From a virus: DNA of 64,000 nucleotides. The notes beneath the pieces are model-generated. The model did no database searches, had not been told where the DNA came from, and saw only the letters and a list, made by a program, of their open reading frames with translations. The stretch spans positions 62,001-126,000 of the IMG/VR virus record IMGVR_UViG_3300036853_000446; one strand, 5' to 3'. Made by a program: the position numbers and the translations under genes. Below are positions 17,087 through 24,519 of the stretch, one piece after another (the first letter of the stretch is position 1; every line of letters starts with the position of its first letter).

Positions 17087-17932
17087 TCATTTGACTGGGA
17101 TATCCCAGCTCTTTGTAGCCGCCAGAACGGCCGCCATGTGTTTGCACACGAAATTCTGACGCTCGGGGTCTCGAATGTCGGGCGGCGACGCGGTGCCCAT
17201 CAGAGGTCCGAGTTGATAGTCCTCGGGCCCGGTTGCATGATACTCTGGCCCCTGCCACTGCCACGCCGGACACGAGCACGAGAGTTCGAGGTCCATCTTC
17301 GCAAACTTTGTCGTATTGGCGCGTGGACGGACCGCGCGGATCTTGACCGCGTAGACGTGCTTGCCCTTCACGCTGAAGATCCAGCGCAGATTTTTACGAT
17401 CGGCGCGCTTCAAGGTGACCTTGACCTTGCGAGAACGACTGACAAACTTTGGATTCAGCCCCTCGAGAATGTGCTCGGCCGTCGCCGCGACCCGGGCCGC
17501 CGTGCAGTCCTGATATCGAAGCCGCAGGATCGGGGCGCGCTCGAGCAAGTGAAGCGCCGCAACGAACGCCGGATCTGCGCCCGCGTTGTGGGTGTTCGGC
17601 TTGTCGTCCCGATACGGGTATTTCGTCTTGGACGAGTCGTCGTCCTTGTCGCCCAGGCCCATGAACGACGGGGACGTGCCTCCCTGCTCGACCCAGCGTG
17701 TCTCCGCAGGCAGGTCTTCTTCCTTTGCCCAGCTGTCAGGACCGTCGATCCGATGGGGAGACCCCGGCGCCGTGTCGGGCTCGCGGATGTCTTCCTCCGG
17801 CTTTGAGAACGTCTTGTAACCCACCTCGTCGCCGTCAAGAGAGATACCCTTCCCCGCAGGGCTGCCGCTCGGCAGCTGAGCCGTCGCCCTGGGGTTGAGA
17901 TCCGCTGGACGAGAGACGAGGGGCTCTCTCAC
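17087..17932 (-). CDS. SWIM zinc-finger protein, 281 aa
   Basis: The C-terminal third contains a SWIM-type zinc finger: CSCPAW near residue 222, then FVCKHMAAVLAA about 45 residues later (CxC...CxH). SWIM domains bind DNA or proteins. The N-terminal 110 residues are polar and disordered-looking; residues 125-200 form a basic region (SRSRKVKVTLKRADRKNLRW) that may bind nucleic acid. The GTG start at 17932 overlaps the stop of the 918-aa gene (GTGA). A SWIM protein among structural genes is unusual; it may be a virion-packaged DNA-binding protein. Confidence 0.7.
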   Translation of the reverse strand: MREPLVSRPADLNPRATAQLPSGSPAGKGISLDGDEVGYKTFSKPEEDIREPDTAPGSPHRIDGPDSWAKEEDLPAETRWVEQGGTSPSFMGLGDKDDDSSKTKYPYRDDKPNTHNAGADPAFVAALHLLERAPILRLRYQDCTAARVAATAEHILEGLNPKFVSRSRKVKVTLKRADRKNLRWIFSVKGKHVYAVKIRAVRPRANTTKFAKMDLELSCSCPAWQWQGPEYHATGPEDYQLGPLMGTASPPDIRDPERQNFVCKHMAAVLAATKSWDIPVK

Positions 17933-20673
17933 GCAGCTTTCCAGGCGTCAACAGACGCGCTCGGGGTTCGGCGACGACCGGCGACCTTGACCCCGTGCTG
18001 GCTCAAATGGTCTTCGAATGCTTCGAGCGCTTCATGGTCCGCGTGCTTGCGCTTCAGCTCGTCGTAGGCCTCCTCAGCGTCGTCGGCGTCAACGTCACGG
18101 CCCGAGTTCCACATCGAGCCCACGGAATAGAGGTTCGTCCCCTGCCCGCCGTGCCACGACATGATCTCTTCGATGATGCTGCCGTCATCGGGAGCTGGGA
18201 TCTTTCTGGCGACCTTCCAGGTGCCCGATTCCTCAGGGGCTGCCGCCGTCTTGCTTTCTCCCCAAGACTTCACCTTCGGAGGAAGACTGCTTTCTTCAAT
18301 CTTCTTCCACTGGCGCGTGTGAGACTTCGGAACGGAGTTCTTCGTGGCCTTCATTCTGTTCTCGGGGTCGACGAGGATGCCCGCCCAACCGCCATTTTTC
18401 TGCTCCGTCTGCGCCAAAAAATACATATCGCCTCGGGAGTCAAACTTCTGAACGTACCACTCGCCAGCACTCATAGAGTCCACAGCCCAGCGCGCTCCCG
18501 CCGCCTTGAAGTTGTCCTTGTGCTCCTCCGTGTTGGCCTTCCATTCCTTCGCGTCCTCGGGAGACATCTTCTTCGTGGGATCGGCAGACTTGCCTTCTTC
18601 GAACCGTGAGAGCTTCTCGTCGTCGCTCGCGACCTCGAGCCTCGCCGCAAAGTTCATCATCGGGCGCGCCCCGCCGTACGGCATGATCGCCTTGACCACC
18701 CGGACCAGGAACCCCGTTCCAGGGATACCGAAGATGTTGGTTACGTTATAGACGTCACCGAGAACCTTCATCAGGTTGAAAAACATCTTCTTGTAGTTGC
18801 CCTGGCTCCCGGTCATCTTCGTCATTCGCGCGTGCTGCATGAGTTCCTCGAGGGCACCATCCAGCTCTTCGAGGTCACGCGGCTCCGCGTCGATATTCGC
18901 CTTCTTTTCGACCGCGCCGTCATTACCTGACTCGTTGTCGCCGTTGCCATCGTCAGCATCGCCCGCGTTCTTGACCCGCAGGGTGAGCGTCGCCTTATTG
19001 AGAAGAGCCGAGACCGACGGAAGATTTAAGTTCCAAGCCGTGCTCCCCAACTCGGTGAGTACTTCCTTGAACGTGCGGGTGATGCCACCAGGGCTTGCGG
19101 AACCGTTCAGCATCCGTTGCAGACGCTTGAGGCCAAAAATAGCCTCCTCCACGAATACCGCGGCATCAACGGGAGAAAGTGTGGGGAGAGCGGTAGGCAA
19201 CATCAGCTCCGTCAGGTCGCCTTTTGCGTCTTTCTTAAACTTGTCCCCGTGCTCCTCGGTGTTGGCCTTCCACTCTTTGGCGTCTGCCTCGCTCATGTTC
19301 TTCGTGGGATCGGCGGATTTGCCTTCCTCGTAGCGCGAGAGCTTCTCATCGTCGCCCGAAGCGTTCTTATTGGCGGCTTCAGCCCCCGCGTCGTCGTCTT
19401 TCCATTTCGCCTTTACGACGGCAGCGGTCCGCTCGAGGAGGTTTATGATTGCCTCGTCCTGATTCATCTTCTCGGAGGCGTCGCGCAAACTCCTGAGCGC
19501 CGCGTAAACGACGCGCTTCTGACTGCCCGTCCCCCGGACGAGCTTCTTCAGTGACTCAATGGCTTCCTGGATGCTCTCCACTGCTTCATCAGAGGGCTTC
19601 GCCGCTAGCCTGACGGTCCAGTCCCCTGCCTGCTTCAGGTTGGATTCGTCGTAGTCATTCATGTCGGCTGCGGACCAGAGGCTCACCACTTTATGGACGG
19701 CCTTGATGAGTACCTCGGACAAGTCTTGCTGACCCATCAAGGCCAAGCCCTGGGCCAAACACCCTAAGACGACCTGCGTGTGGCGCCTTGGATTGCCCTG
19801 GCCGTCCATGATCTTCTTGATCATCATGCGACTGGCTTCAAACTCGTTCCGAATCTCCTTCGGAAGCTTGCCAGCAGCCGTCACGTCGACATGTTCTGCG
19901 TACGTCTTCCTGAGAACCTGAGCCAAACGCACCCGGCTCGGCATCTCGCCCGCGGGCGGATTCTCGAGGGCGTGCGCCATCGCCTCGAGCTGGGAGGCCA
20001 CCTTGTCCCCCGCGTCGGTGGCCACCTTCGGGGCCCCTCTCTCGAGCGACGCGATCAACATCGAAAGACCGTCGGTATCGAGACGACCGTCGGCGCGGGC
20101 GCGCTTGGCCAAGCCCTTGAGTTGCTCGACGACTTTTCCTGGATTCAGCATGCCTTGACCTTCCGACGCTGCGGACCTTGTGGTTGATTCGTTGGTTCTT
20201 GTCGGCGCCGAGCCACTCGACATGGGTGCGCCCCGTCGGTGGACTTGGCGTATCCGAACGTCTTTCAGGACGCGCTCGAGTTCCTCGGTCTTCTCGGGAC
20301 GGAGGTCCTGCTTGATTTCTTCGTAATCGATGCGATTGGCGGCGAGCGCGACCGCCTGGAGAGCCTTGTGCAGCTTGAACGACGTCTCGGGAATCCCTTG
20401 AATGAGATCCCCGGCAACCTCGAAGAGGTGATCCTTGTGCTGCGACTTTTGGACGAGCTTCGCTGCCTTGTCGACGTACCGGAGGAGCTGATCGCAGCGT
20501 ACTCGCGCATCCGTCAGCTCTTCTTGCAAATACGTGATTATATTCGCCTGTTTGGCGCGTGCATCGGCGATTGTCGCTGCCGTCACAGCGGTTCCAACCC
20601 TACCGAGACGTTCAGGGGGCCCCTCATTGCGTGCTGCCCCCTCCCGTTGATCCTTCAGTGCGCCCATCGCCAT
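17929..20673 (-). CDS. Large virion protein with duplicated KSADPTK motif, about 914 aa
   Basis: A helical, charged protein. A segment of about 40 residues occurs twice, near residues 445-485 and 690-730: DDEKLSRYEEGKSADPTK, then DAKEWKANTEEHGDKFK, with only a few substitutions in the second copy. I recall similar segments from large uncultured phages but cannot name a family. The C-terminal 130 residues hold a compact acidic domain (DADDAEEAYDELKRKHADHE) and end in a basic tail. The ATG at 20673 is chosen; a TTG at 20685 in frame lies inside the 22-bp repeat. No Shine-Dalgarno is obvious, so the start is uncertain. Likely a head or internal virion protein. Confidence 0.6.
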   Translation of the reverse strand: MAMGALKDQREGAARNEGPPERLGRVGTAVTAATIADARAKQANIITYLQEELTDARVRCDQLLRYVDKAAKLVQKSQHKDHLFEVAGDLIQGIPETSFKLHKALQAVALAANRIDYEEIKQDLRPEKTEELERVLKDVRIRQVHRRGAPMSSGSAPTRTNESTTRSAASEGQGMLNPGKVVEQLKGLAKRARADGRLDTDGLSMLIASLERGAPKVATDAGDKVASQLEAMAHALENPPAGEMPSRVRLAQVLRKTYAEHVDVTAAGKLPKEIRNEFEASRMMIKKIMDGQGNPRRHTQVVLGCLAQGLALMGQQDLSEVLIKAVHKVVSLWSAADMNDYDESNLKQAGDWTVRLAAKPSDEAVESIQEAIESLKKLVRGTGSQKRVVYAALRSLRDASEKMNQDEAIINLLERTAAVVKAKWKDDDAGAEAANKNASGDDEKLSRYEEGKSADPTKNMSEADAKEWKANTEEHGDKFKKDAKGDLTELMLPTALPTLSPVDAAVFVEEAIFGLKRLQRMLNGSASPGGITRTFKEVLTELGSTAWNLNLPSVSALLNKATLTLRVKNAGDADDGNGDNESGNDGAVEKKANIDAEPRDLEELDGALEELMQHARMTKMTGSQGNYKKMFFNLMKVLGDVYNVTNIFGIPGTGFLVRVVKAIMPYGGARPMMNFAARLEVASDDEKLSRFEEGKSADPTKKMSPEDAKEWKANTEEHKDNFKAAGARWAVDSMSAGEWYVQKFDSRGDMYFLAQTEQKNGGWAGILVDPENRMKATKNSVPKSHTRQWKKIEESSLPPKVKSWGESKTAAAPEESGTWKVARKIPAPDDGSIIEEIMSWHGGQGTNLYSVGSMWNSGRDVDADDAEEAYDELKRKHADHEALEAFEDHLSQHGVKVAGRRRTPSASVDAWKAA

Positions 20674-20695
20674 GAGCGCGCTCAAAAGAGGACTA
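20674..20695 (-). repeat. 22-bp shared intergenic element, copy B
   Basis: Minus strand TAGTCCTCTTTTGAGC then GC then GCTC, matching copy A at 13109-13130 in 20 of 22 bases. Its first three bases are the TAG stop of the upstream gene and its last base touches the ATG of the 918-aa protein gene. The 3' half GAGCGCGCTC is a perfect palindrome. Confidence 0.7.
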
Positions 20696-21820
20696 GGGCG
20701 CTGTCGCCTGGAAAGCTTCGGGAAACTCCGACACGAGGAGCATCCGCATCTCGGCGTCGGTCTCCGCCGCCGCCACCGCCCGGATCACGTCGGGACGGTC
20801 CTCAAAGTCGGCCTGGAGCCGCGCGAGCTTCTTACGAAGGGGGAGATCGAAATTGTAAAGGTCCGGGAAGTCCCGACAGATGGCTCGAGCGATAACTCGC
20901 CGCGGGTCGATATCCTCAAATGAGGTCACGGCCGGGGCCGTCTGCGGAGACGCGGCCCTTTTTGACTCGAGCGTCCCAGGCGCCTTCTTGGGCCCATTCG
21001 TTGTCGTGAAGCGCATGCCCTCATACTCCATGACGTGCATTTCGGCCGGAGCGCCGTCGAGGCCGCTCAAATCGACGGTACCGATGCCCCCACCGACCGT
21101 CGTCGAGACGTGCATGCCCATCGTATCGACGTCCTTGGGCGCCGGGATCATCGCTACGACATGACCCTGAGTCTCCGGGCCTTCAATCGCCGTCGGGGCG
21201 TCCGGAAGGTGGGCTGCGCGGCGCGAATCGATGTCAGCAAGATAGGCGTCACGCTGTTCGGGCGCCATGCGCTGCAACAATTCCTCCCGAGTCATGCCTC
21301 TACCCGGCTCGATCTGGACGCTGTTGGCCGCGGCAATGACCTGCTGCGAGTTGGAGCCATCCAACGTGGTGCGCACGCCCCCGCGTGTGTTAGCCAGGGT
21401 TTGCAACGTCCGCACCGGGACGCCGTCCTGAGACTCGACCTCGAGGTACTGCCGCTTCTGATTTGATTCGCGAACGCTCTCGGCGTGGTCGCGATAGTTC
21501 CCCACGATCTGCTCTTCAGCCTGAGCTGTCGCGATCAAAGACGCAGCGGCTCGAGGTGCGCTTGGGTTGCCCGTGTCCGCCGGACGCACGTGGATATTCG
21601 CCGATTGAGGCCGAGCGAGCGGCGCTGACGGATCATACGACGCCTCGGGCACGGCCCATCCCGTCTTGATGGCACCTTTGAAGGTGGGCAGAGGCTGCGG
21701 GGGACGGCCGCCCAACACGACGTTGTACCCGTCGAACTCGATGAGCATACCGCGTTGAACAGCAACCCCCGCCATTCCAAAATCGCGCGTCGCCCGGTAT
21801 TTATCCATCTGAGTCTGCAT
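20693..21820 (-). CDS. Virion-associated protein, 375 aa, family unknown
   Basis: The open frame extends to 21874, but an AGGAG Shine-Dalgarno 7 nt before the ATG at 21820 fixes the start (MQTQMDKYRATRDFG). The N-terminal 60 residues (MAGVAVQRGMLIEFDGYNVV) have a small beta domain; the middle is polar with many Ala, Arg and Glu; the C-terminal 60 residues are helical (LRKKLARLQADFEDRPDVI). It lies between the capsid region and the 918-aa gene and is probably a head or neck component. A CACTTTTGGCTCTC element lies just upstream. Confidence 0.55.
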   Translation of the reverse strand: MQTQMDKYRATRDFGMAGVAVQRGMLIEFDGYNVVLGGRPPQPLPTFKGAIKTGWAVPEASYDPSAPLARPQSANIHVRPADTGNPSAPRAAASLIATAQAEEQIVGNYRDHAESVRESNQKRQYLEVESQDGVPVRTLQTLANTRGGVRTTLDGSNSQQVIAAANSVQIEPGRGMTREELLQRMAPEQRDAYLADIDSRRAAHLPDAPTAIEGPETQGHVVAMIPAPKDVDTMGMHVSTTVGGGIGTVDLSGLDGAPAEMHVMEYEGMRFTTTNGPKKAPGTLESKRAASPQTAPAVTSFEDIDPRRVIARAICRDFPDLYNFDLPLRKKLARLQADFEDRPDVIRAVAAAETDAEMRMLLVSEFPEAFQATAP

Positions 21821-21836
21821 CGTTCGTCTCCTATTA

Positions 21837-21850
21837 GAGAGCCAAAAGTG
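21837..21850 (-). promoter_or_regulatory. CTTTT-type intergenic element (candidate phage promoter)
   Basis: Minus strand CACTTTTGGCTCTC, between the 21907 stop and the 21820 start, directly ahead of the Shine-Dalgarno. It belongs to the same loose family as the elements at 3165, 13109, 20674, 23767 and 26271. Confidence 0.3.
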
Positions 21851-21906
21851 GCCCCCAAGGAGACGAAGCAACAAATGGAATATTACCCAGCGAAGCGCCT
21901 TTCGCC

Positions 21907-22296
21907 CTAGGGGGCGCCGCTCTCGTCGGCGGGCGACTCGTCATCGTCTCCGGCGAATTCACCGCCTTCTTCTTCCCCCTCCTCGTCGCCCGCTTCCTCC
22001 CCTTCTTCGTCAAACTCGTCGTCGTGCTCCACGACTGTCAAGATCTCCTCGTTGACGAGACTCTCTAGTCGCCCCACAGGACCATCCACTCCAATGTGGT
22101 GAGTGTCGGCGTAGACTTCTAGGTCAGGCACCTCAGCCGCGACGCCGGCCATGCGTCGACATAGCCGAGCGGCTTCGTTGTAGTTGCAGGCTTGTTGCTC
22201 GAAAGCGGCCCGCAGATCGCCAGGGTTTTGGGTGATGCAATGATGAAGATCATCGCCCTGCTTGAAGACCGGAAGATTGAGTTCGTAGGATTTCAT
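21907..22296 (-). CDS. Acidic-tailed hypothetical protein, 129 aa
   Basis: N-terminal 90 residues form a small mixed domain (MKSYELNLPVFKQGDDLHHC); the last 40 residues are almost entirely Asp, Glu and Gly. Such tails occur on phage head accessory proteins and DNA mimics. Start is the ATG at 22296 with GAGAGG upstream. It is immediately downstream of a small frameshifted gene and the capsid block, so a head-related role is likely. Confidence 0.6.
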   Translation of the reverse strand: MKSYELNLPVFKQGDDLHHCITQNPGDLRAAFEQQACNYNEAARLCRRMAGVAAEVPDLEVYADTHHIGVDGPVGRLESLVNEEILTVVEHDDEFDEEGEEAGDEEGEEEGGEFAGDDDESPADESGAP

Positions 22297-22405
22297 AGCG
22301 TTTGATTCCTCTCTCGAGCGTCACCGTACACCGCTCAGCCAAGCTTCTGGGATCAACCCCACGCATCGTGTCAGCGCCAAGTCGAGCCGGGCGACAGAGC
22401 GCCGC

Positions 22406-22733
22406 TCAGGCGACGTCGACCGAGCCTGAGCCCGTGCACACGGCAATGCCGGTGGTGCCGGTGGTCGAGAGCTGGAGGATCGTCGTGCCGGTGATATTCA
22501 AGTTTGGGTACACGGTTTGGGTTTGGGGACCTGCGGGCAGCGGATAATCATAGATACGTGTCCCGGTCGCGTCCGTGCCGAGCGAAAGCCGCACGGTCGT
22601 TGCCGCCGCTCCGGCGGGCGTGGTCATGCTGAACGACTCGAGCTTTTGCGACCGTGTTGATCAGGTTAGTGAACACCGTTGCGGCCGTCGTGCTGGCGAG
22701 GGTCGGGCCAAATAATGAGATGCGCTTTGCCAT
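22406..22733 (-). pseudogene. Small virion protein gene interrupted by a frameshift in an A4 run
   Basis: One frame reads MAKRISLFGPTLASTTAAT and continues to ...NTVAK (start ATG 22733, AAAGGA upstream); the next frame resumes LESFSMTTPAGAAATTV and runs to the stop at 22406 (TGSGSVDVA). The two join perfectly into about 108 residues if one base is removed from the A4 run at 22644-22647 (minus strand GCAAAAGCTC). The fused product resembles short beta-sandwich phage proteins of the type that follows the capsid gene. Alternatives are a natural mutation, a sequencing or assembly indel in the homopolymer, or a programmed +1 shift. Confidence 0.7.
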
Positions 22734-22816
22734 GAGGTCTTCCTTTCAAACTGATCTTGTCTACGGGTGATGCGTGCACCGATCATCTCGGCCGATCGTC
22801 GCCTCTTGGAAAAGCG

Positions 22817-22844
22817 AAAGCCGCCCGGTTTCCCGAGCGGCTTT
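22817..22844 (-). terminator. Strong rho-independent terminator after the capsid gene
   Basis: A 12-bp stem (one G-U wobble) with a 4-nt loop: AAAGCCGCTCGG on one side, CCGGGCGGCTTT on the other, followed on the minus strand by CGCTTTTCC. It lies 30 nt past the capsid stop, in the 140-nt gap 22734-22873 that otherwise holds nothing. The near-symmetric A and T runs could also work on the other strand. Confidence 0.85.
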
Positions 22845-22873
22845 CTCCTTCAGCGACTAAGGAACGGGATGCC

Positions 22874-23752
22874 TCAGAAGCGCGTCACGATGATGCGCAC
22901 CAACCCTCTAGGGTTGTGGGCCCCCAGGCCGAGGTTCTCAAATACAGAAAATCCAATCGTCCGTGCTTTCGGATCATCCGCTGAAAGTACGGTGAGTTCC
23001 GTGCGCACGGGCACTCGACCGAACATCTCTGGCTCGGTCGCCAGATAAATGAATCCGGCGGGAACCAAACGACTCGTGATGATCTGCGCGCCCCACAGAG
23101 TTGCCTGGAGACCCGTCTTCAGCAACGTGGCTTGCGACTCGATATCCAAGATGTCGCGACCAAACTTGCGGATGTCCGCGTAGTCGACCGCATTCATGAA
23201 AATGCGCGCGACCCTCAAGTCGTGGCGTTCGATCTCCGCAAATCCGTCCGCGAGGACGCTCGGCGAGACCGGGGCCACCACGGCCAAGTCTGGGTTCGTA
23301 CCGCCCGCGAGGGTATCGAAGCCGCTGACGGCGATCGAATCGAGTACGGCAAAGACGCGCTCGTCTTCCGCCGCCTGAATCTGGGCCTTCGCGAGGTCCT
23401 GAGCGCGCTCGATGAGGTCGAAGCGACGCTCTTTGATCTGCGTGAGCGGGATCTCGGGGTTCGAGGCGATCTCGAACAGCGGGAAGATCACCCGCCGAGG
23501 CTTTTGAATCGAGACGATGTTCTGGCCTTCCTCGCCGACCACGAACGCTGTGACTTCCGGGTCTTTGTCGTAGATCGGCAAAGCACCGTCAGGCAGCTGC
23601 TCGACGAGGAAGGTCTTTCGACCCACCGCCGTGTAGTCGCGACGAAGGCGTAGGGGTTGAACCATCGAGGCGGCCAACTTGGCGCGCCCTGCCGCAGTCT
23701 TGATGTACTCACTGATGAGTTGCTGCTTGGCTTGGTTTGAAACTTGTTGCAT
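22874..23752 (-). CDS. Major capsid protein, HK97-like
   Basis: The 292-residue protein has the layout of a HK97-fold capsid: a helical N-arm (SNQAKQQLISEYIKTAAGR), an E-loop region (AVGRKTFLVEQLPDGALPIY, with acidic DKDPEVTAF after it), the P-domain spine helix (LIERAQDLAKAQIQAAEDE), and an A-domain ending in VPAGFIYLATEPEMFGRVPV and SVFENLGLGAHNPRGLVRI. It sits after the protease, scaffold-like and decoration-candidate genes and before a strong terminator, the usual capsid position. Start is the ATG at 23752 with CAGGAG upstream. No large N-terminal delta domain is present, which agrees with a separate scaffold gene. Confidence 0.8.
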   Translation of the reverse strand: MQQVSNQAKQQLISEYIKTAAGRAKLAASMVQPLRLRRDYTAVGRKTFLVEQLPDGALPIYDKDPEVTAFVVGEEGQNIVSIQKPRRVIFPLFEIASNPEIPLTQIKERRFDLIERAQDLAKAQIQAAEDERVFAVLDSIAVSGFDTLAGGTNPDLAVVAPVSPSVLADGFAEIERHDLRVARIFMNAVDYADIRKFGRDILDIESQATLLKTGLQATLWGAQIITSRLVPAGFIYLATEPEMFGRVPVRTELTVLSADDPKARTIGFSVFENLGLGAHNPRGLVRIIVTRF

Positions 23753-23766
23753 GGCGTTCTTCTCCT

Positions 23767-23780
23767 GAGCGGAAAAAGTC
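23767..23780 (-). promoter_or_regulatory. CTTTT-type intergenic element ahead of the capsid gene
   Basis: Minus strand GACTTTTTCCGCTC, immediately before the capsid Shine-Dalgarno. It resembles CACTTTTCCGC at 37091-37102 ahead of the ART-like gene. A late-promoter role is inferred. Confidence 0.3.
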
Positions 23781-23808
23781 CTGGTTTTTGCCTGGGTTTT
23801 CGTGCTGC

Positions 23809-24405
23809 TCAGACGCGGAGGTCGAACACCATGAGAGAGTTGTCGGCGTCAGGGGCGACCTTGACGACACCGAGGAGAGTGGCCGTGGCGCCTTCGACGA
23901 GGTTATCGCCGGAGCCGTCTGACTTGTTGGTGAGCAACCCGTTCAGCGAGGCGTAAAGAAGGTCGCCCACTGCGTACGTGAGGGTTGCGCCACCCGTGAG
24001 GTCCTCGGTTTCCCAGATCGAAGTGCCGAAGCAGCCCAAACCAGAAAAATACGGACCACGACCCGACGCTACGCCTGGGGTGTTTTCGAAGGCGTTGCCG
24101 TTGGCGTCGTTGATGAAGATGCCGAGGGGCCTCCGACCCGTAAACGGGGTCAGCGCGGGACCACCGATGAAGCCGTTCCCTGCGTCGGGACGGGTAAAGG
24201 CGACCGAGCCGCCGAGGACGCCCAGCTGGGAAAGTCCAGCAAGGGTCGCCGAGATTGTGCCTGCCGTGGTGATCAGTGGATTGGGCTGCATGAACGCATC
24301 GGGAGCGAGAAGCCCCACCGTGTTCCGAAAGCCGATGTGGAACGCTTGAATGCGACCACTTGTTTCCCTGAAGTCACCCGAGCCTTGGCCTAGAGATAGG
24401 GGCAT
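23809..24405 (-). CDS. Head decoration or stabilisation protein candidate, 198 aa
   Basis: A Gly/Thr/Ala-rich beta protein (MPLSLGQGSGDFRETSGRIQ start) that lies directly upstream of the capsid gene. Segments such as FTGRRPLGIFINDANGNAFE and AVGDLLYASLNGLLT read like the beta-tulip decoration proteins that follow or precede capsid genes in many phages; they often share expression with the capsid. Start is the ATG at 24405 with a strong AAGGAG. No enzymatic motif. Assignment rests on position and composition. Confidence 0.55.
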   Translation of the reverse strand: MPLSLGQGSGDFRETSGRIQAFHIGFRNTVGLLAPDAFMQPNPLITTAGTISATLAGLSQLGVLGGSVAFTRPDAGNGFIGGPALTPFTGRRPLGIFINDANGNAFENTPGVASGRGPYFSGLGCFGTSIWETEDLTGGATLTYAVGDLLYASLNGLLTNKSDGSGDNLVEGATATLLGVVKVAPDADNSLMVFDLRV

Positions 24406-24519
24406 TGGTTTACTCCTTGAGTCATTGTCTGCTGGGGTGTCTGATCTTCATCGTCACATATGGGTGGCCGGGCTCTTCACTCGTGAGAGTGCGGAGGCCG
24501 GCCCTGACCTGAGACAACC

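Noticed and set aside
21890-21905. Hairpin GCGAA/TTCGC after the acidic-tailed gene
   Set aside because: Only 5 bp with a 6-base loop and no U-tract, so it is too weak to call a terminator.
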